The translations under genes were made by a program, and so were the position numbers. Below the pieces are notes generated by a model. That model did no database searches. It was not told the DNA's origin and saw only the letters and a list, made by a program, of their open reading frames with translations. This document shows positions 1 to 8,359 of a stretch of 11,064 bases of DNA, in pieces. This DNA comes from UBA10427 sp003500135 (GTDB taxonomy: Bacteria; Bacteroidota; Bacteroidia; Cytophagales; Cyclobacteriaceae): the NCBI GenBank assembly GCA_963966275.1, contig CAWZYQ010000132.1, positions 1-11,064 on the forward strand, written 5' to 3'. Position 1 is the first letter of the stretch. Each line of letters opens with the position of its first letter.

Positions 1-1
1 C

Positions 2-3000
2 CCCGATGATCCGGCAGCAGGCCCATCCGAAGGTCAGCAATGGCACCATAGCGTCATCAGATCCTATCAGGGTTGGAGCCTCTCTACTGGTGACACATCT
101 ATTGTGATTGGCATAGTAGATACGGGGGTAGAACCCAATCATGAAGACCTTGTCGACAATATTGCCTATAACTACGACGACCCGATCAACGGAATAGATG
201 ACGATAGTGATGGGTATATTGATAATTACTATGGTTGGGATATGTCAAATAACGACAATGACCCGACTGCTGATAATGACCGGCATGGCATCAAAGTAAG
301 CGGCGTGAGTTCTGCCACAACCAATAATAATACGGGTATTGCAGGGACCGGCTGGAAGGCGAAATTTCTACCTGTAAAGATCAGTGACAGCAATAGCGGG
401 TACCTCACCGATGAATACGAAGGCGTGCTGTATGCGGCACAACAAGGCTGCAAAGTGATTAACTTGTCATGGGGCGCTGCAGGCGCTAATTCGTTGTATG
501 GCAAAGATATCATCGACCACGTAGTCCTCGATTTAGATGCCGTAGTAGTGGCAGCAGCCGGTAACACACATGCGGACCTGGATTTTTACCCGGCTTCTTA
601 TGACAATGTTTTATCGGTAGGCGCAAGCAACGATGCAGATGAATTGGCGCATTGGGCTACCTATAGTTATAAAATCGACTTGTTGGCACCGGGAGAAGGT
701 GTTTTTACTACTGATAAAGGCAATGTGTATGGCTATGCCACCGGGTCGTCTTTTGCTTCACCCATGGTAGCGGGTGCAGCCGCGCTGGTACGTCAGTATT
801 TTCCTGATTACAGTGCCAGGCAGGTGATGCAACAACTGCGAACGACAGCTTATGATATATCAAAAACAGGACATAACAGCAATTTTGAAGGGCAGATTGG
901 AGCAGGTCGCCTTGATGTTTTTCAGGCGCTGCATCAGTCTTCAACTCCCGCTATCAGAAAGGTTGATATTCAGGTGGTTACCCAGCTTCAGGGCAATGTG
1001 CTTCCCAGTGATACCGTGGAGGTATTTTTACAGGTCAAAAACTTTCTGAATGATGCCGGTCAACTATCGGTACATCTCAGCAATAGCGATGGGGCCGTTC
1101 ATTTCATTGACAACCAATGGGAAATAGGTGCGTTGATCTCCGAGGGAGTACGCGATAATGTGTCACAACCATTCCGCTTTGTGGTTCCGGATACAACTTC
1201 CCGATTTACCAAAATACCTGTCAGGATCAATTATGAAGCTGAAAATTACAGCGATTTTGAGTATTTCTTTCTTTTCATTGAAGAGGATCATCTCACATTA
1301 AGTGCCGGGGATTTATCATCAACTTTTACCAGCAAGGGAGATATAGGATTTAATAAAAGCTTTTTTATCGATGGTGATGGCGTGCGCTACAAAGGTGAGC
1401 ATGTGGCGCTTAACGCCGGTTTTATGATTGGAAACAATGGGTCCGTTTTAAAAGATAACGCCCCGCGGTATTTACGGTATGGATTTAAGGAAAATGACTT
1501 TGATTACACCCACCTTATCGAGTTGACAGATACCACTGCGGCCACGATGGAGGCGTATTCTTATTTTATTGAAAAAGAAATAGACCTTGGAGTGTCGGTC
1601 AAGCAAAAGGTACTTACCTGGGAAGATGCCCTGCCTCATGATTTAATGGTAATTGAATATACGATCACCAACCCGACTGAAACCGATATTGCGGCTTTAA
1701 GTACCGGCTTATTTGTTGATTGGGACCTGAACGACAAGACCAGAAATGCAGCGATATGGGATGCGGAAGAAGGGTTTGGGTATGTGTACGATAAAACAGA
1801 AGAAACGCAATATGCCGCTATTATTCCCATTACCGATCTGAGTACAACTTTTTATGCCCTCGACCTGGGCTACTACTACGGCAACTCGGCCGATTTTTCC
1901 ACATTTTTTGAAGATCAGCAAAAATATGAATACCTGTCGGGCGCCCAAACCAAAAGTGAAGCAGGTGTATCGGGTTTGGGAAATGATGTAGGAATGGTTA
2001 CCGGCGTTAATAATCAGGATCTTCCGGCAAAAAGGAATCTTAAAGTAGCCTTTGTGATGGCAGTGGCTGAAAGCTATGCAAAATTGGTAGAAGCTAAAAA
2101 TAAGGCACAGGAGCTTTATGATCACTACCTCGAGAATCCGCCATTATGGTATCGCATCAAAGAATGTACAGGGCAGCCGGTAACTATTGACCCGGCAGGT
2201 GAGAGTTATTATGAGTTTTACCAGGATGCGTTATTGCAAAACCGTCTCGATAGCGCCCGGCAATTCACCTCCGGTAGCTTAAATACCGATACCGCATTTT
2301 ACCTCGTAGAAATAATCGATGGCATCAGAGGCCCGGTTAAAAAAGTAGTAGTGGATCTTCGCGACCCGGTAGCGGCATTTGATTGGGCTTCTGATACATT
2401 ATTGGTGGACCCCGGAAATGGGAGTGTGCTCCATATTCAAAATAATTCTGAAAATGCAGATGCCTTCAATTGGGATTTTGATAATGGTAAAAGAAGTATG
2501 GTTGAGCATCCCAAAGTGGTTTTTAAAAATAAGGGGGGGTACAACATTTCATTGGTAGCTTCGGCCAGTTATGGGTGTTCCGATTCTACCGGCAGAAAAT
2601 TGGTGGTTGTAGTGCGGTCAGAAAAGCCGGATTTAAAAGATGTACAGGCATGCCCATGGTCTGAGGTGACACTAAAAGCAAATAACACGCACGATATAAA
2701 TGTATATGCTGATGAAAGCTTAAATGATCTCCTTTTTTCCGGCGAATCCTTTACCACTCAAATAACCAATCGTGATACGGCCTTTTGGGTAGTAAATGCG
2801 GCGGGGGAATACCCCAGTGTTGCGAAACATGTAAAAGTGAATATTTCAGATCCAATTGCAGAAGTATCCTACCACATTGATACCACAGACCTATCTACTG
2901 CACAAGGAATGGCTTTTTCAGTCAGTGCCAAAGAAATGCTCAATTCATATTGGTTCATTGATGATCATCAGGTTAGTACAGATCAGGAATTCATTTACGA

Positions 3001-3829
3001 TTACACCGGCAAAACAGGTATTAGCGGCTATGTTTTGGTAGAAGGAAGTAATGGATGCACTGACTCGGTTGCTTTTAATTTACCCTTATCTTTGGGCGAT
3101 GCGCCTGAACCACAAAATCCTGAAATTTGTATCGATCAAAGTATATCAATTATCGCGCCCGCAGATAGAATATACAGCATATTCAGTGATCAGTCAAAAA
3201 CCCAATTGCTTTATAAAGGGTCATCATTCATATCGGGACCAATTCATAAGGATACTTCTTTTTATGTGACGGATATTACCAACGGGCTTGAAAGTGAAAT
3301 TTCGGAGTATAATTACCTGCTTTTTCCACTTCGTGCAGTCATTAATGTAAATAATAATAATTTGGTTCTAATTGACGGACTGGCTGAGGCCAGGCTGTAC
3401 AATGAAAGCACTGATGCTACCTGGTCGCATTGGGTATTGCCCACCGGGGAAAATGCGGAGGAGAGTGAATTGTATGAGGTGTTCTCTGCTCCCGGCGATT
3501 TCAACTACCAGCTTATTGCCGGCAACGCACATTGCATTGATACCACAAGCATTACATTAAGGGTTTCCAATATCAGTAATGTAGAAGATCAGATAAAGAG
3601 TTGGGAGATCTACCCCAATCCTGTGATTGACAAACTGAATATTTTGGCTGATCAGCATATTCAAAAGTGGCAAATCCATTCTTTACAGGGCCAGTTGGTA
3701 AAAGAAGGGTTCTTTTCAGAAAAACTTGAGGAACAAAACCTGTCTTTAGAAAGTTTGAAAAGCGGGGTATATTTGCTGGTGCTTCAGGGCACAGCTGATA
3801 CCCGAACTTTTAAACTGATCAAGGACTAA
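2..3829 (+). CDS. S8 subtilisin-like serine protease, T9SS-secreted, 5' partial
   Basis: This is a secreted endopeptidase whose 5' end lies outside the window. The frame is open from base 2, and the GTG at 104 sits inside the conserved strand before the catalytic Asp, so it is not the start. Residues are counted from base 2. The triad is complete: Asp40 (IVDTGV), His95 (RHGIKVSG, altered from the usual HGTHVAG) and Ser250 (GSSFASP); the oxyanion Asn is Asn188 (AAAGN). An Asp-rich loop near residues 65-74 (DDDSDGYIDN) looks calcium-binding. The protease domain ends near 311. Residues 312-720 are beta-rich with no family I recognise. Three modules of about 160 residues start at 722, 884 and 1043, each an Ig-like part followed by a PKD-like part. 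Residues 1200-1275 form a type A T9SS sorting domain with YPNP at 1204-1207, predicting outer-membrane export and surface attachment or release. The substrate is unknown. Confidence 0.93.
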   Translation, partial: PDDPAAGPSEGQQWHHSVIRSYQGWSLSTGDTSIVIGIVDTGVEPNHEDLVDNIAYNYDDPINGIDDDSDGYIDNYYGWDMSNNDNDPTADNDRHGIKVSGVSSATTNNNTGIAGTGWKAKFLPVKISDSNSGYLTDEYEGVLYAAQQGCKVINLSWGAAGANSLYGKDIIDHVVLDLDAVVVAAAGNTHADLDFYPASYDNVLSVGASNDADELAHWATYSYKIDLLAPGEGVFTTDKGNVYGYATGSSFASPMVAGAAALVRQYFPDYSARQVMQQLRTTAYDISKTGHNSNFEGQIGAGRLDVFQALHQSSTPAIRKVDIQVVTQLQGNVLPSDTVEVFLQVKNFLNDAGQLSVHLSNSDGAVHFIDNQWEIGALISEGVRDNVSQPFRFVVPDTTSRFTKIPVRINYEAENYSDFEYFFLFIEEDHLTLSAGDLSSTFTSKGDIGFNKSFFIDGDGVRYKGEHVALNAGFMIGNNGSVLKDNAPRYLRYGFKENDFDYTHLIELTDTTAATMEAYSYFIEKEIDLGVSVKQKVLTWEDALPHDLMVIEYTITNPTETDIAALSTGLFVDWDLNDKTRNAAIWDAEEGFGYVYDKTEETQYAAIIPITDLSTTFYALDLGYYYGNSADFSTFFEDQQKYEYLSGAQTKSEAGVSGLGNDVGMVTGVNNQDLPAKRNLKVAFVMAVAESYAKLVEAKNKAQELYDHYLENPPLWYRIKECTGQPVTIDPAGESYYEFYQDALLQNRLDSARQFTSGSLNTDTAFYLVEIIDGIRGPVKKVVVDLRDPVAAFDWASDTLLVDPGNGSVLHIQNNSENADAFNWDFDNGKRSMVEHPKVVFKNKGGYNISLVASASYGCSDSTGRKLVVVVRSEKPDLKDVQACPWSEVTLKANNTHDINVYADESLNDLLFSGESFTTQITNRDTAFWVVNAAGEYPSVAKHVKVNISDPIAEVSYHIDTTDLSTAQGMAFSVSAKEMLNSYWFIDDHQVSTDQEFIYDYTGKTGISGYVLVEGSNGCTDSVAFNLPLSLGDAPEPQNPEICIDQSISIIAPADRIYSIFSDQSKTQLLYKGSSFISGPIHKDTSFYVTDITNGLESEISEYNYLLFPLRAVINVNNNNLVLIDGLAEARLYNESTDATWSHWVLPTGENAEESELYEVFSAPGDFNYQLIAGNAHCIDTTSITLRVSNISNVEDQIKSWEIYPNPVIDKLNILADQHIQKWQIHSLQGQLVKEGFFSEKLEEQNLSLESLKSGVYLLVLQGTADTRTFKLIKD

Positions 3830-5101
3830 ATGAGCATATATGCCGAGATCATCACGATTGGCGATGAGATTTTATACGGACAAACCCTCGATACCAATGC
3901 GCACTGGATCAGCCAGCAACTCGATCTGGCCGGTTTCAAAGTAATCCAGCGTACGACCATTGGCGATGACGAGGAGGAAATTCTCAAAACATTTGCTGAG
4001 GCGGAAGCAAGGGCCTCCCTGATTTTAATTACCGGTGGCCTTGGCCCTACTAACGACGATAAGACGAAGCCCTGCCTCGCCAAATACTTTAACACCCAAC
4101 TTTCCATTCACCCCGAAGCGCTGCAGCATATTACCGATATGTTTTCAGCCAGAGGTTGGGAACTGACCGAACTCAACCGGCAGCAGGCAGCCTTGCCCGA
4201 AGCATGCGAGATGGTGCCTAACCCAAGGGGCACAGCGCCCGGTATGTGGTTTGAAAGGAATGGAAAGGTATTTGTTTCGATGCCGGGCGTACCTATTGAA
4301 ATGAAAGGAATGGTACGGGAATCGGTAATACCAAAAGCAAAAGGCTTTTTCAATCCTCCTGTCATAGCTCATAAAATGATCCGAACGGCCGGGATAGGCG
4401 AATCGTGGCTGGCCGATACCATTAAGGATTGGGAAGACCATTTACCTCCACATATCCGCCTGGCCTATCTGCCTTCCTTTGGTGAAGTAAAACTTAGGCT
4501 TTCGGCAGAAGGGCATGATAAATCATCATTATTGGCCGATATCGATGATCAGGTGACACTTCTAAAACCTTACATTGAAAAATATTTATATAGCGAGAAT
4601 GACCGCAAGCTTGAAGAGACTATTGGTGATAGGTTAAAAGAAGCAAAGGAAACACTGGCTATTGCCGAGAGTTGTACAGGAGGTTTTGTATCTCATCTCA
4701 TCACCTTGGTACCGGGCAGTTCTGCCTATTTTCGCGGTAGCATAGTGGCCTATCAGAACGATATCAAGCAAAGCCTGCTGAAGGTCAGCGAAGAAACGCT
4801 GGCCAGGCACGGAGCGGTTAGTGAAGAAACCGTTTTACAAATGGCTGCTGGTGTTCGAAATCTACTAGGTGCCGATATTGGCATCTCAACCAGTGGTATC
4901 GCCGGACCGGAGGGTGGAACTTCGGAAAAGCCGGTGGGAACGGTTTGGATCGCAATTGATGATGGTGAATATCGTGAGGCGAGGAAGCTTCAGCTTACCA
5001 AAGACCGGGAGCTCAATATTAAACGTGGGGCTGCCGGTATTCTTATGTTGCTCGAAAGAAGATTACGGCAAAAGAATGCATCACAAGTGCAAAAGTATTA
5101 A
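3830..5101 (+). CDS. cinA: CinA-family protein: MoaB/MogA-like domain plus NMN deamidase domain
   Basis: A full-length 423-residue CinA. The N-terminal part is the molybdopterin-binding-like (MoaB/MogA) domain, with the opening AEIITIGDEILYGQTLDTNA and the motif TGGLGPTNDD at residues 68-77; in characterised CinA proteins this region carries ADP-ribose pyrophosphatase activity. The C-terminal part, from about residue 262, is the PncC-type nicotinamide mononucleotide deamidase domain. It has the catalytic-serine motif AESCTGG (Ser281), then SIVAYQND and STSGIAGPEGG. The family is thought to recycle pyridine nucleotides; the historical name 'competence/damage-inducible' does not show a competence role here. 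The ATG follows the upstream TAA with no gap, so translation is probably coupled to the protease gene. The start is supported because residue 5 already belongs to the conserved first beta-strand. The E2 gene follows after 35 bases. Confidence 0.95.
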   Translation: MSIYAEIITIGDEILYGQTLDTNAHWISQQLDLAGFKVIQRTTIGDDEEEILKTFAEAEARASLILITGGLGPTNDDKTKPCLAKYFNTQLSIHPEALQHITDMFSARGWELTELNRQQAALPEACEMVPNPRGTAPGMWFERNGKVFVSMPGVPIEMKGMVRESVIPKAKGFFNPPVIAHKMIRTAGIGESWLADTIKDWEDHLPPHIRLAYLPSFGEVKLRLSAEGHDKSSLLADIDDQVTLLKPYIEKYLYSENDRKLEETIGDRLKEAKETLAIAESCTGGFVSHLITLVPGSSAYFRGSIVAYQNDIKQSLLKVSEETLARHGAVSEETVLQMAAGVRNLLGADIGISTSGIAGPEGGTSEKPVGTVWIAIDDGEYREARKLQLTKDRELNIKRGAAGILMLLERRLRQKNASQVQKY

Positions 5102-5136
5102 CTTGCCGGTCACATTGGTTAAATAAAAGAAACGTT

Positions 5137-6468
5137 ATGGCTTTAGTTGAAATACTACTCCCGAAAATGGGGGAAAGTGTCATGGAGGCAACCATTATTA
5201 CATGGTTAAAAAAGGAAGGGGAAACTGTTGAACAGGATGAATCCCTGCTAGAGGTGGCCACAGATAAGGTAGACACTGAAGTACCCACCACACATGGCGG
5301 AGTAATCAAAGAGCTATTGGCAGCAGAAGGTGAAGTAGTGGAAATCGGCAAACCGATTGCCGTGATCGACACTGAACAAGAGGAAGATGCCGATACTCCC
5401 GCCCCCAAAGCCGAAAAAACCGAAAAGAAAAAACCAGAAGTAAAAGAGGCCATGGCCGACACCAAACCTAATGGTCATGACCACAATAAAGAGCAACCCG
5501 AACCGGCTGTTGTTTCCTCAGGAGGCCAGGACTTTTCCAAATCAAACCGGTTTTATTCTCCATTAGTGCGCAATATTGCCAAGGAAGAGAATATTTCAAT
5601 TGATGAACTGGATCAGATACCCGGGTCGGGAAAAGAAGGCCGTGTAACCAAGCAGGACATCATGGCTTACCTGAAAGGCCGTAGCGCTGCGGCTCTTAAA
5701 AAGGCGCCTGCCGAAAAGGCACGCCCGAAACCAGTTCCTGTGCCGGTGAGCGCTGAGACGGGCGACGAGATTGTTGAGATGGACCGCATGAGAAAGATCA
5801 TTGCCGAGCGTATGATCCAGTCGAAACATACGGCAGCCCATGTGCAGTCATTCGTCGAGGCCGACCTCACCAACGTAGTCAAGTGGCGCAGTAAGGTGAA
5901 AGATGATTTCCTGAAAAAGCATGGAGAAAAGCTCACATTCACACCGATATTCATGGAGGCCATAATACAGGCATTGCATGACTATCCGGGCATGAACGCA
6001 GCGGTAGATGGCGAGAAGATCATTCGCAAGAAAAACGTAAATATCGGTATGGCCGTCGCACTACCAAATTATAACCTCATTGTACCGGTAATCAAAAATG
6101 CCGATCAGCTCAATCTTGTGGGCCTTACCAAACAGGTCAATGATCTGGCCGAGCGGGCCCGCAACAATAAACTTACCGCCGATGATTTAAGTGGCGCCAC
6201 CTATTCGGTATCCAATGTCGGTTCATTTGGCAGTATCATGGGTACGCCAATCATACCCTTGCCACAGGTAGGCATTTTGGCATTGGGCGCTATTCGCAAA
6301 AAACCAGCTGTTATTGAAACACCAGACGGCGATCTGATCGGCATCAGGCATAAAATGATCCTTTCACATTCCTACGACCACCGTGTGATTGACGGGGCTT
6401 TGGGAGGCCTTTTCGTAAAACGGGTAGCGGAATACCTGGAAGGGTTTGACACAGATCGAAATGTTTAA
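5137..6468 (+). CDS. 2-oxo acid dehydrogenase complex E2 (dihydrolipoamide acyltransferase)
   Basis: This is the acyl-transferring core subunit of a 2-oxo acid dehydrogenase complex, moving the acyl group from lipoyl-lysine to CoA. Order of parts in 443 residues: one N-terminal lipoyl domain (1-80) with the lipoylated lysine Lys44 in ATDKVDTEV; a charged Ala/Pro/Glu/Lys linker (about 85-135); a peripheral-subunit-binding domain (about 139-179, from FYSPLVRNIA to KQDIMAYL); a second Pro/Ala linker; and the catalytic domain from about 210, ending in YDHRVIDGA with catalytic His415 and Asp419. Length and one lipoyl domain are normal. The sequence does not settle the substrate: branched-chain 2-oxo acids or 2-oxoglutarate are most likely, since the MGESVMEATI lipoyl start resembles those classes more than pyruvate E2. 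No E1 or E3 gene is in the window, so the partners must be encoded elsewhere. An intrinsic terminator follows 13 bases after the stop. Confidence 0.95.
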   Translation: MALVEILLPKMGESVMEATIITWLKKEGETVEQDESLLEVATDKVDTEVPTTHGGVIKELLAAEGEVVEIGKPIAVIDTEQEEDADTPAPKAEKTEKKKPEVKEAMADTKPNGHDHNKEQPEPAVVSSGGQDFSKSNRFYSPLVRNIAKEENISIDELDQIPGSGKEGRVTKQDIMAYLKGRSAAALKKAPAEKARPKPVPVPVSAETGDEIVEMDRMRKIIAERMIQSKHTAAHVQSFVEADLTNVVKWRSKVKDDFLKKHGEKLTFTPIFMEAIIQALHDYPGMNAAVDGEKIIRKKNVNIGMAVALPNYNLIVPVIKNADQLNLVGLTKQVNDLAERARNNKLTADDLSGATYSVSNVGSFGSIMGTPIIPLPQVGILALGAIRKKPAVIETPDGDLIGIRHKMILSHSYDHRVIDGALGGLFVKRVAEYLEGFDTDRNV

Positions 6469-6481
6469 AAAAGACCATTTG

Positions 6482-6514
6482 GCCCTGTCGATAAAATCGA
6501 TGGGGCTTTTTTTT
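6482..6514 (+). terminator. Rho-independent terminator after the E2 gene
   Basis: An 11-base-pair stem is seen: GCCCTGTCGAT (6482-6492), loop AAA, and ATCGATGGGGC (6496-6506). All positions pair in RNA, counting two adjacent G-U wobbles. Eight T residues follow directly (6507-6514). This is a textbook intrinsic terminator, and it separates the protease-cinA-E2 unit from the AraC-type regulator. Confidence 0.92.
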
Positions 6515-6593
6515 CGATTTCCGGAAATTAATTTTTTATGCTTAAAACTTGAGTAATTGCCTTTAAAGCGGCATTTTTAATGTAAATGTCAAC

Positions 6594-7739
6594 ATGCCTA
6601 TGTTCTACACTGTTTTAGCGAGTTCATTTGCATTGGTTTGTATAATGATTGTCATTCTGACGGCTTTCAAAAAAAATAAATCCAAGTCAGAATATTATCT
6701 CATTGCCATATTTACAGTCTTCTTTCTACACATGGCAATTGATCTGACGAGGTTCTACTACAAAGAAATCAACTGGTATCCGCATTTGGTAGGGCTTACC
6801 TCCTCGTTTTCTTTCCTTTATGGCCCGCTTTTTTACTATTACTTTCTGTCGTTGACCGGTCGAAAAGGCAACATTCTGAAAAGGTACTGGGTGTTCCTTT
6901 TGCCTTTCATAATTTATTTCCTCATCAATATTCCATTTATCCTTCTCGATGATAATCTGAAGGATGAGAAGTTTGCCATTTGGATGGAAGGCGAATTCCG
7001 AAAGGTATTGTGGTGGCTCAACCTGGTTAAGGTAAGTTTCCATTTTGTATTTATCTATTTGATCTGGAAGGAATTCAAAGTACACCGAAAAAACCTGAAA
7101 AAATATTTCTCACACCAGTCCGATGTACTTCAGCTGCTTTGGTTCAGAAAGCTCATCCAGTTCTTTGTTGTCATTGCTATTGGTGCTTTTGTAGGCAATA
7201 TCCTTTCATTTGGCACTGAAATGAAAGTGTATATGAAATATGACGACCTTATGTTTGTGATCGCCACAGGAAGCCTGATATATTTATTCATTTACGGAAT
7301 TCGGCACACCGACGTGTTTCGGGAATACCCTGATTACAGCAGTCTGATCGTTGAAGATAAGGCCAATGTTGAGTTAAAGCGCAAGCTGGTATCAGATGAA
7401 CAGGAAAAGGATATCAGGGCGAAACTTGAAAAGGCCATGGAGGAAGATCATTTATACCTCAATCCGGAGCTCAGCCTGAATGAATTGGCCGCACACATCG
7501 GGGAAAAGAGTTATCTCGTTTCTGCTGTGATCAATGACATGTACGACAAAACATTTTTCCAGTATGTAAATGAGAAAAGAGTGGCGCATTTCAAAGAAAT
7601 TGTAAAGCTGCCGGAAAGTAAAAATCTAACTCTTTTTGGCGTGGCCAGCGAAAGTGGTTTCAATTCCAAAGCCTCATTCAACCGAATTGTCAAGCAACTC
7701 ACCGGCATGACGCCTTCGGAACTTGTAAAAAGTAATTAG
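6594..7739 (+). CDS. AraC-family transcriptional regulator with seven-helix membrane domain
   Basis: A probable membrane-bound transcription factor of 381 residues. The first ~240 residues hold about seven hydrophobic segments (near 5-25, 34-52, 64-86, 98-118, 138-158, 187-205 and 216-236), a layout common among Bacteroidota AraC regulators. A short linker leads to a C-terminal AraC DNA-binding domain with two helix-turn-helix units: LSLNELAAHIGEKSYLVSAV (about 293-312) and GVASESGFNSKASFNRIVKQ (349-368), followed by the typical family ending LTGMTPSELVK. The membrane part presumably senses a signal; neither ligand nor targets can be read from the sequence. ATGs at 6594 and 6600 are both possible starts, and no Shine-Dalgarno sequence decides between them. 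It is preceded by a terminator, so it has its own promoter, but I found no convincing TAnnTTTG box in the 79 bases between terminator and start. It is convergent with the next gene. Confidence 0.9.
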   Translation: MPMFYTVLASSFALVCIMIVILTAFKKNKSKSEYYLIAIFTVFFLHMAIDLTRFYYKEINWYPHLVGLTSSFSFLYGPLFYYYFLSLTGRKGNILKRYWVFLLPFIIYFLINIPFILLDDNLKDEKFAIWMEGEFRKVLWWLNLVKVSFHFVFIYLIWKEFKVHRKNLKKYFSHQSDVLQLLWFRKLIQFFVVIAIGAFVGNILSFGTEMKVYMKYDDLMFVIATGSLIYLFIYGIRHTDVFREYPDYSSLIVEDKANVELKRKLVSDEQEKDIRAKLEKAMEEDHLYLNPELSLNELAAHIGEKSYLVSAVINDMYDKTFFQYVNEKRVAHFKEIVKLPESKNLTLFGVASESGFNSKASFNRIVKQLTGMTPSELVKSN

Positions 7740-7795
7740 GGATGGCATGGTGATCAAAATCTACTTTTCTTATGGCCTATCAGATGGATTTTGTC

Positions 7796-8338
7796 CTAGT
7801 TGTTTTCATTAAAGGAATTTTCATCACCTGCAAACGGCACATTTCGCATAAAATCTTTTTTGCGCTGGTCTTTCAGCCCCAGGTCATGCGCTATATTGGG
7901 CAGTGTAGGGGCGCCGATGGAATATATGATAATCAGGGCGGCAAAAGTGATCGGGAAAATGAGGAGGTTAGTGATGAACAGGGAGGCCGTTACCGTGACG
8001 GCTGAAAAAAACAGGTATTTGTATTTTTGTGTGGCGCCTTCCAGGTAAATATTCAGTTTGCGCTGCATTTTCTCTTCCTTTCGCGCTTCCCTTCGATAAA
8101 AGGCCGCCCTTCGAAGCGCTTCAGCGCCAAAATAGATGGAAGCTGTAAGGAATAACCCGCCTACTATATTCAGCGTATCGCCTGCAAAATAAGGTGACAG
8201 GTTTTCACTTTCCCACTCAAGGTACACAAATATGAAAGCCACCAGCGGTATACCGAACGACAGATAGGCGAAGCGAACTATTTTTTGCCAAAAATCTTTT
8301 GGGGTTTTATATTCAACGATTTTTTTTCGTAATTCCAT
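7796..8338 (-). CDS. Uncharacterised four-helix membrane protein
   Basis: I do not recognise a named family. The 180-residue protein has a short basic N-terminus (MELRKKIVEYK), two hydrophobic segments (about 21-41 and 55-73), a highly charged middle (about 76-105, rich in Arg, Lys and Glu), two more hydrophobic segments (about 106-123 and 125-142) and a polar tail. There is no signal peptide or lipobox, so it is probably an inner-membrane protein with a cytoplasmic basic loop. It is believed real because the hydrophobic/charged pattern is coherent, it fills a region with no better reading frame, and a TAACTTTG promoter box lies 26 bases upstream of its ATG. It is divergent from the lipoprotein gene with 21 bases between start codons, which hints at a functional pairing. 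A run of eight A residues covers codons 4-7. Confidence 0.75.
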   Translation of the reverse strand: MELRKKIVEYKTPKDFWQKIVRFAYLSFGIPLVAFIFVYLEWESENLSPYFAGDTLNIVGGLFLTASIYFGAEALRRAAFYRREARKEEKMQRKLNIYLEGATQKYKYLFFSAVTVTASLFITNLLIFPITFAALIIIYSIGAPTLPNIAHDLGLKDQRKKDFMRNVPFAGDENSFNENN

Positions 8339-8359
8339 ACTTCAAAAAAGCTTATTCCT

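Noticed and set aside
104..106. GTG at 104 as the start of the protease gene
   Set aside because: The frame is open back to base 2, and residues just upstream (such as QQWHH and GDTSIV) match the normal S8 lead-in; the GTG encodes Val inside the strand before the catalytic Asp.
1709..2125. 138-residue open frame antisense to the protease gene
   Set aside because: The sense frame continues through it as part of a long coherent protein; the antisense product is Cys- and His-rich in the manner of shadow frames.
6515..6593. Promoter box for the AraC-type regulator
   Set aside because: The best match, TAATTTTT at 6529-6536, lacks the final G and has no -33 partner.
7755..7793. Possible bidirectional terminator between the AraC-type gene and the convergent membrane protein gene
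   Set aside because: Only a 7-base AT-rich stem (CAAAATC/GATTTTG) with a 25-base loop and no T tract is seen; too weak to call.
7772..8048. Plus-strand short frames (77 and 82 residues) over the membrane protein gene
   Set aside because: They overlap each other and oppose the 180-residue minus-strand frame, which has clear alternating hydrophobic helices and a charged loop; these show neither.
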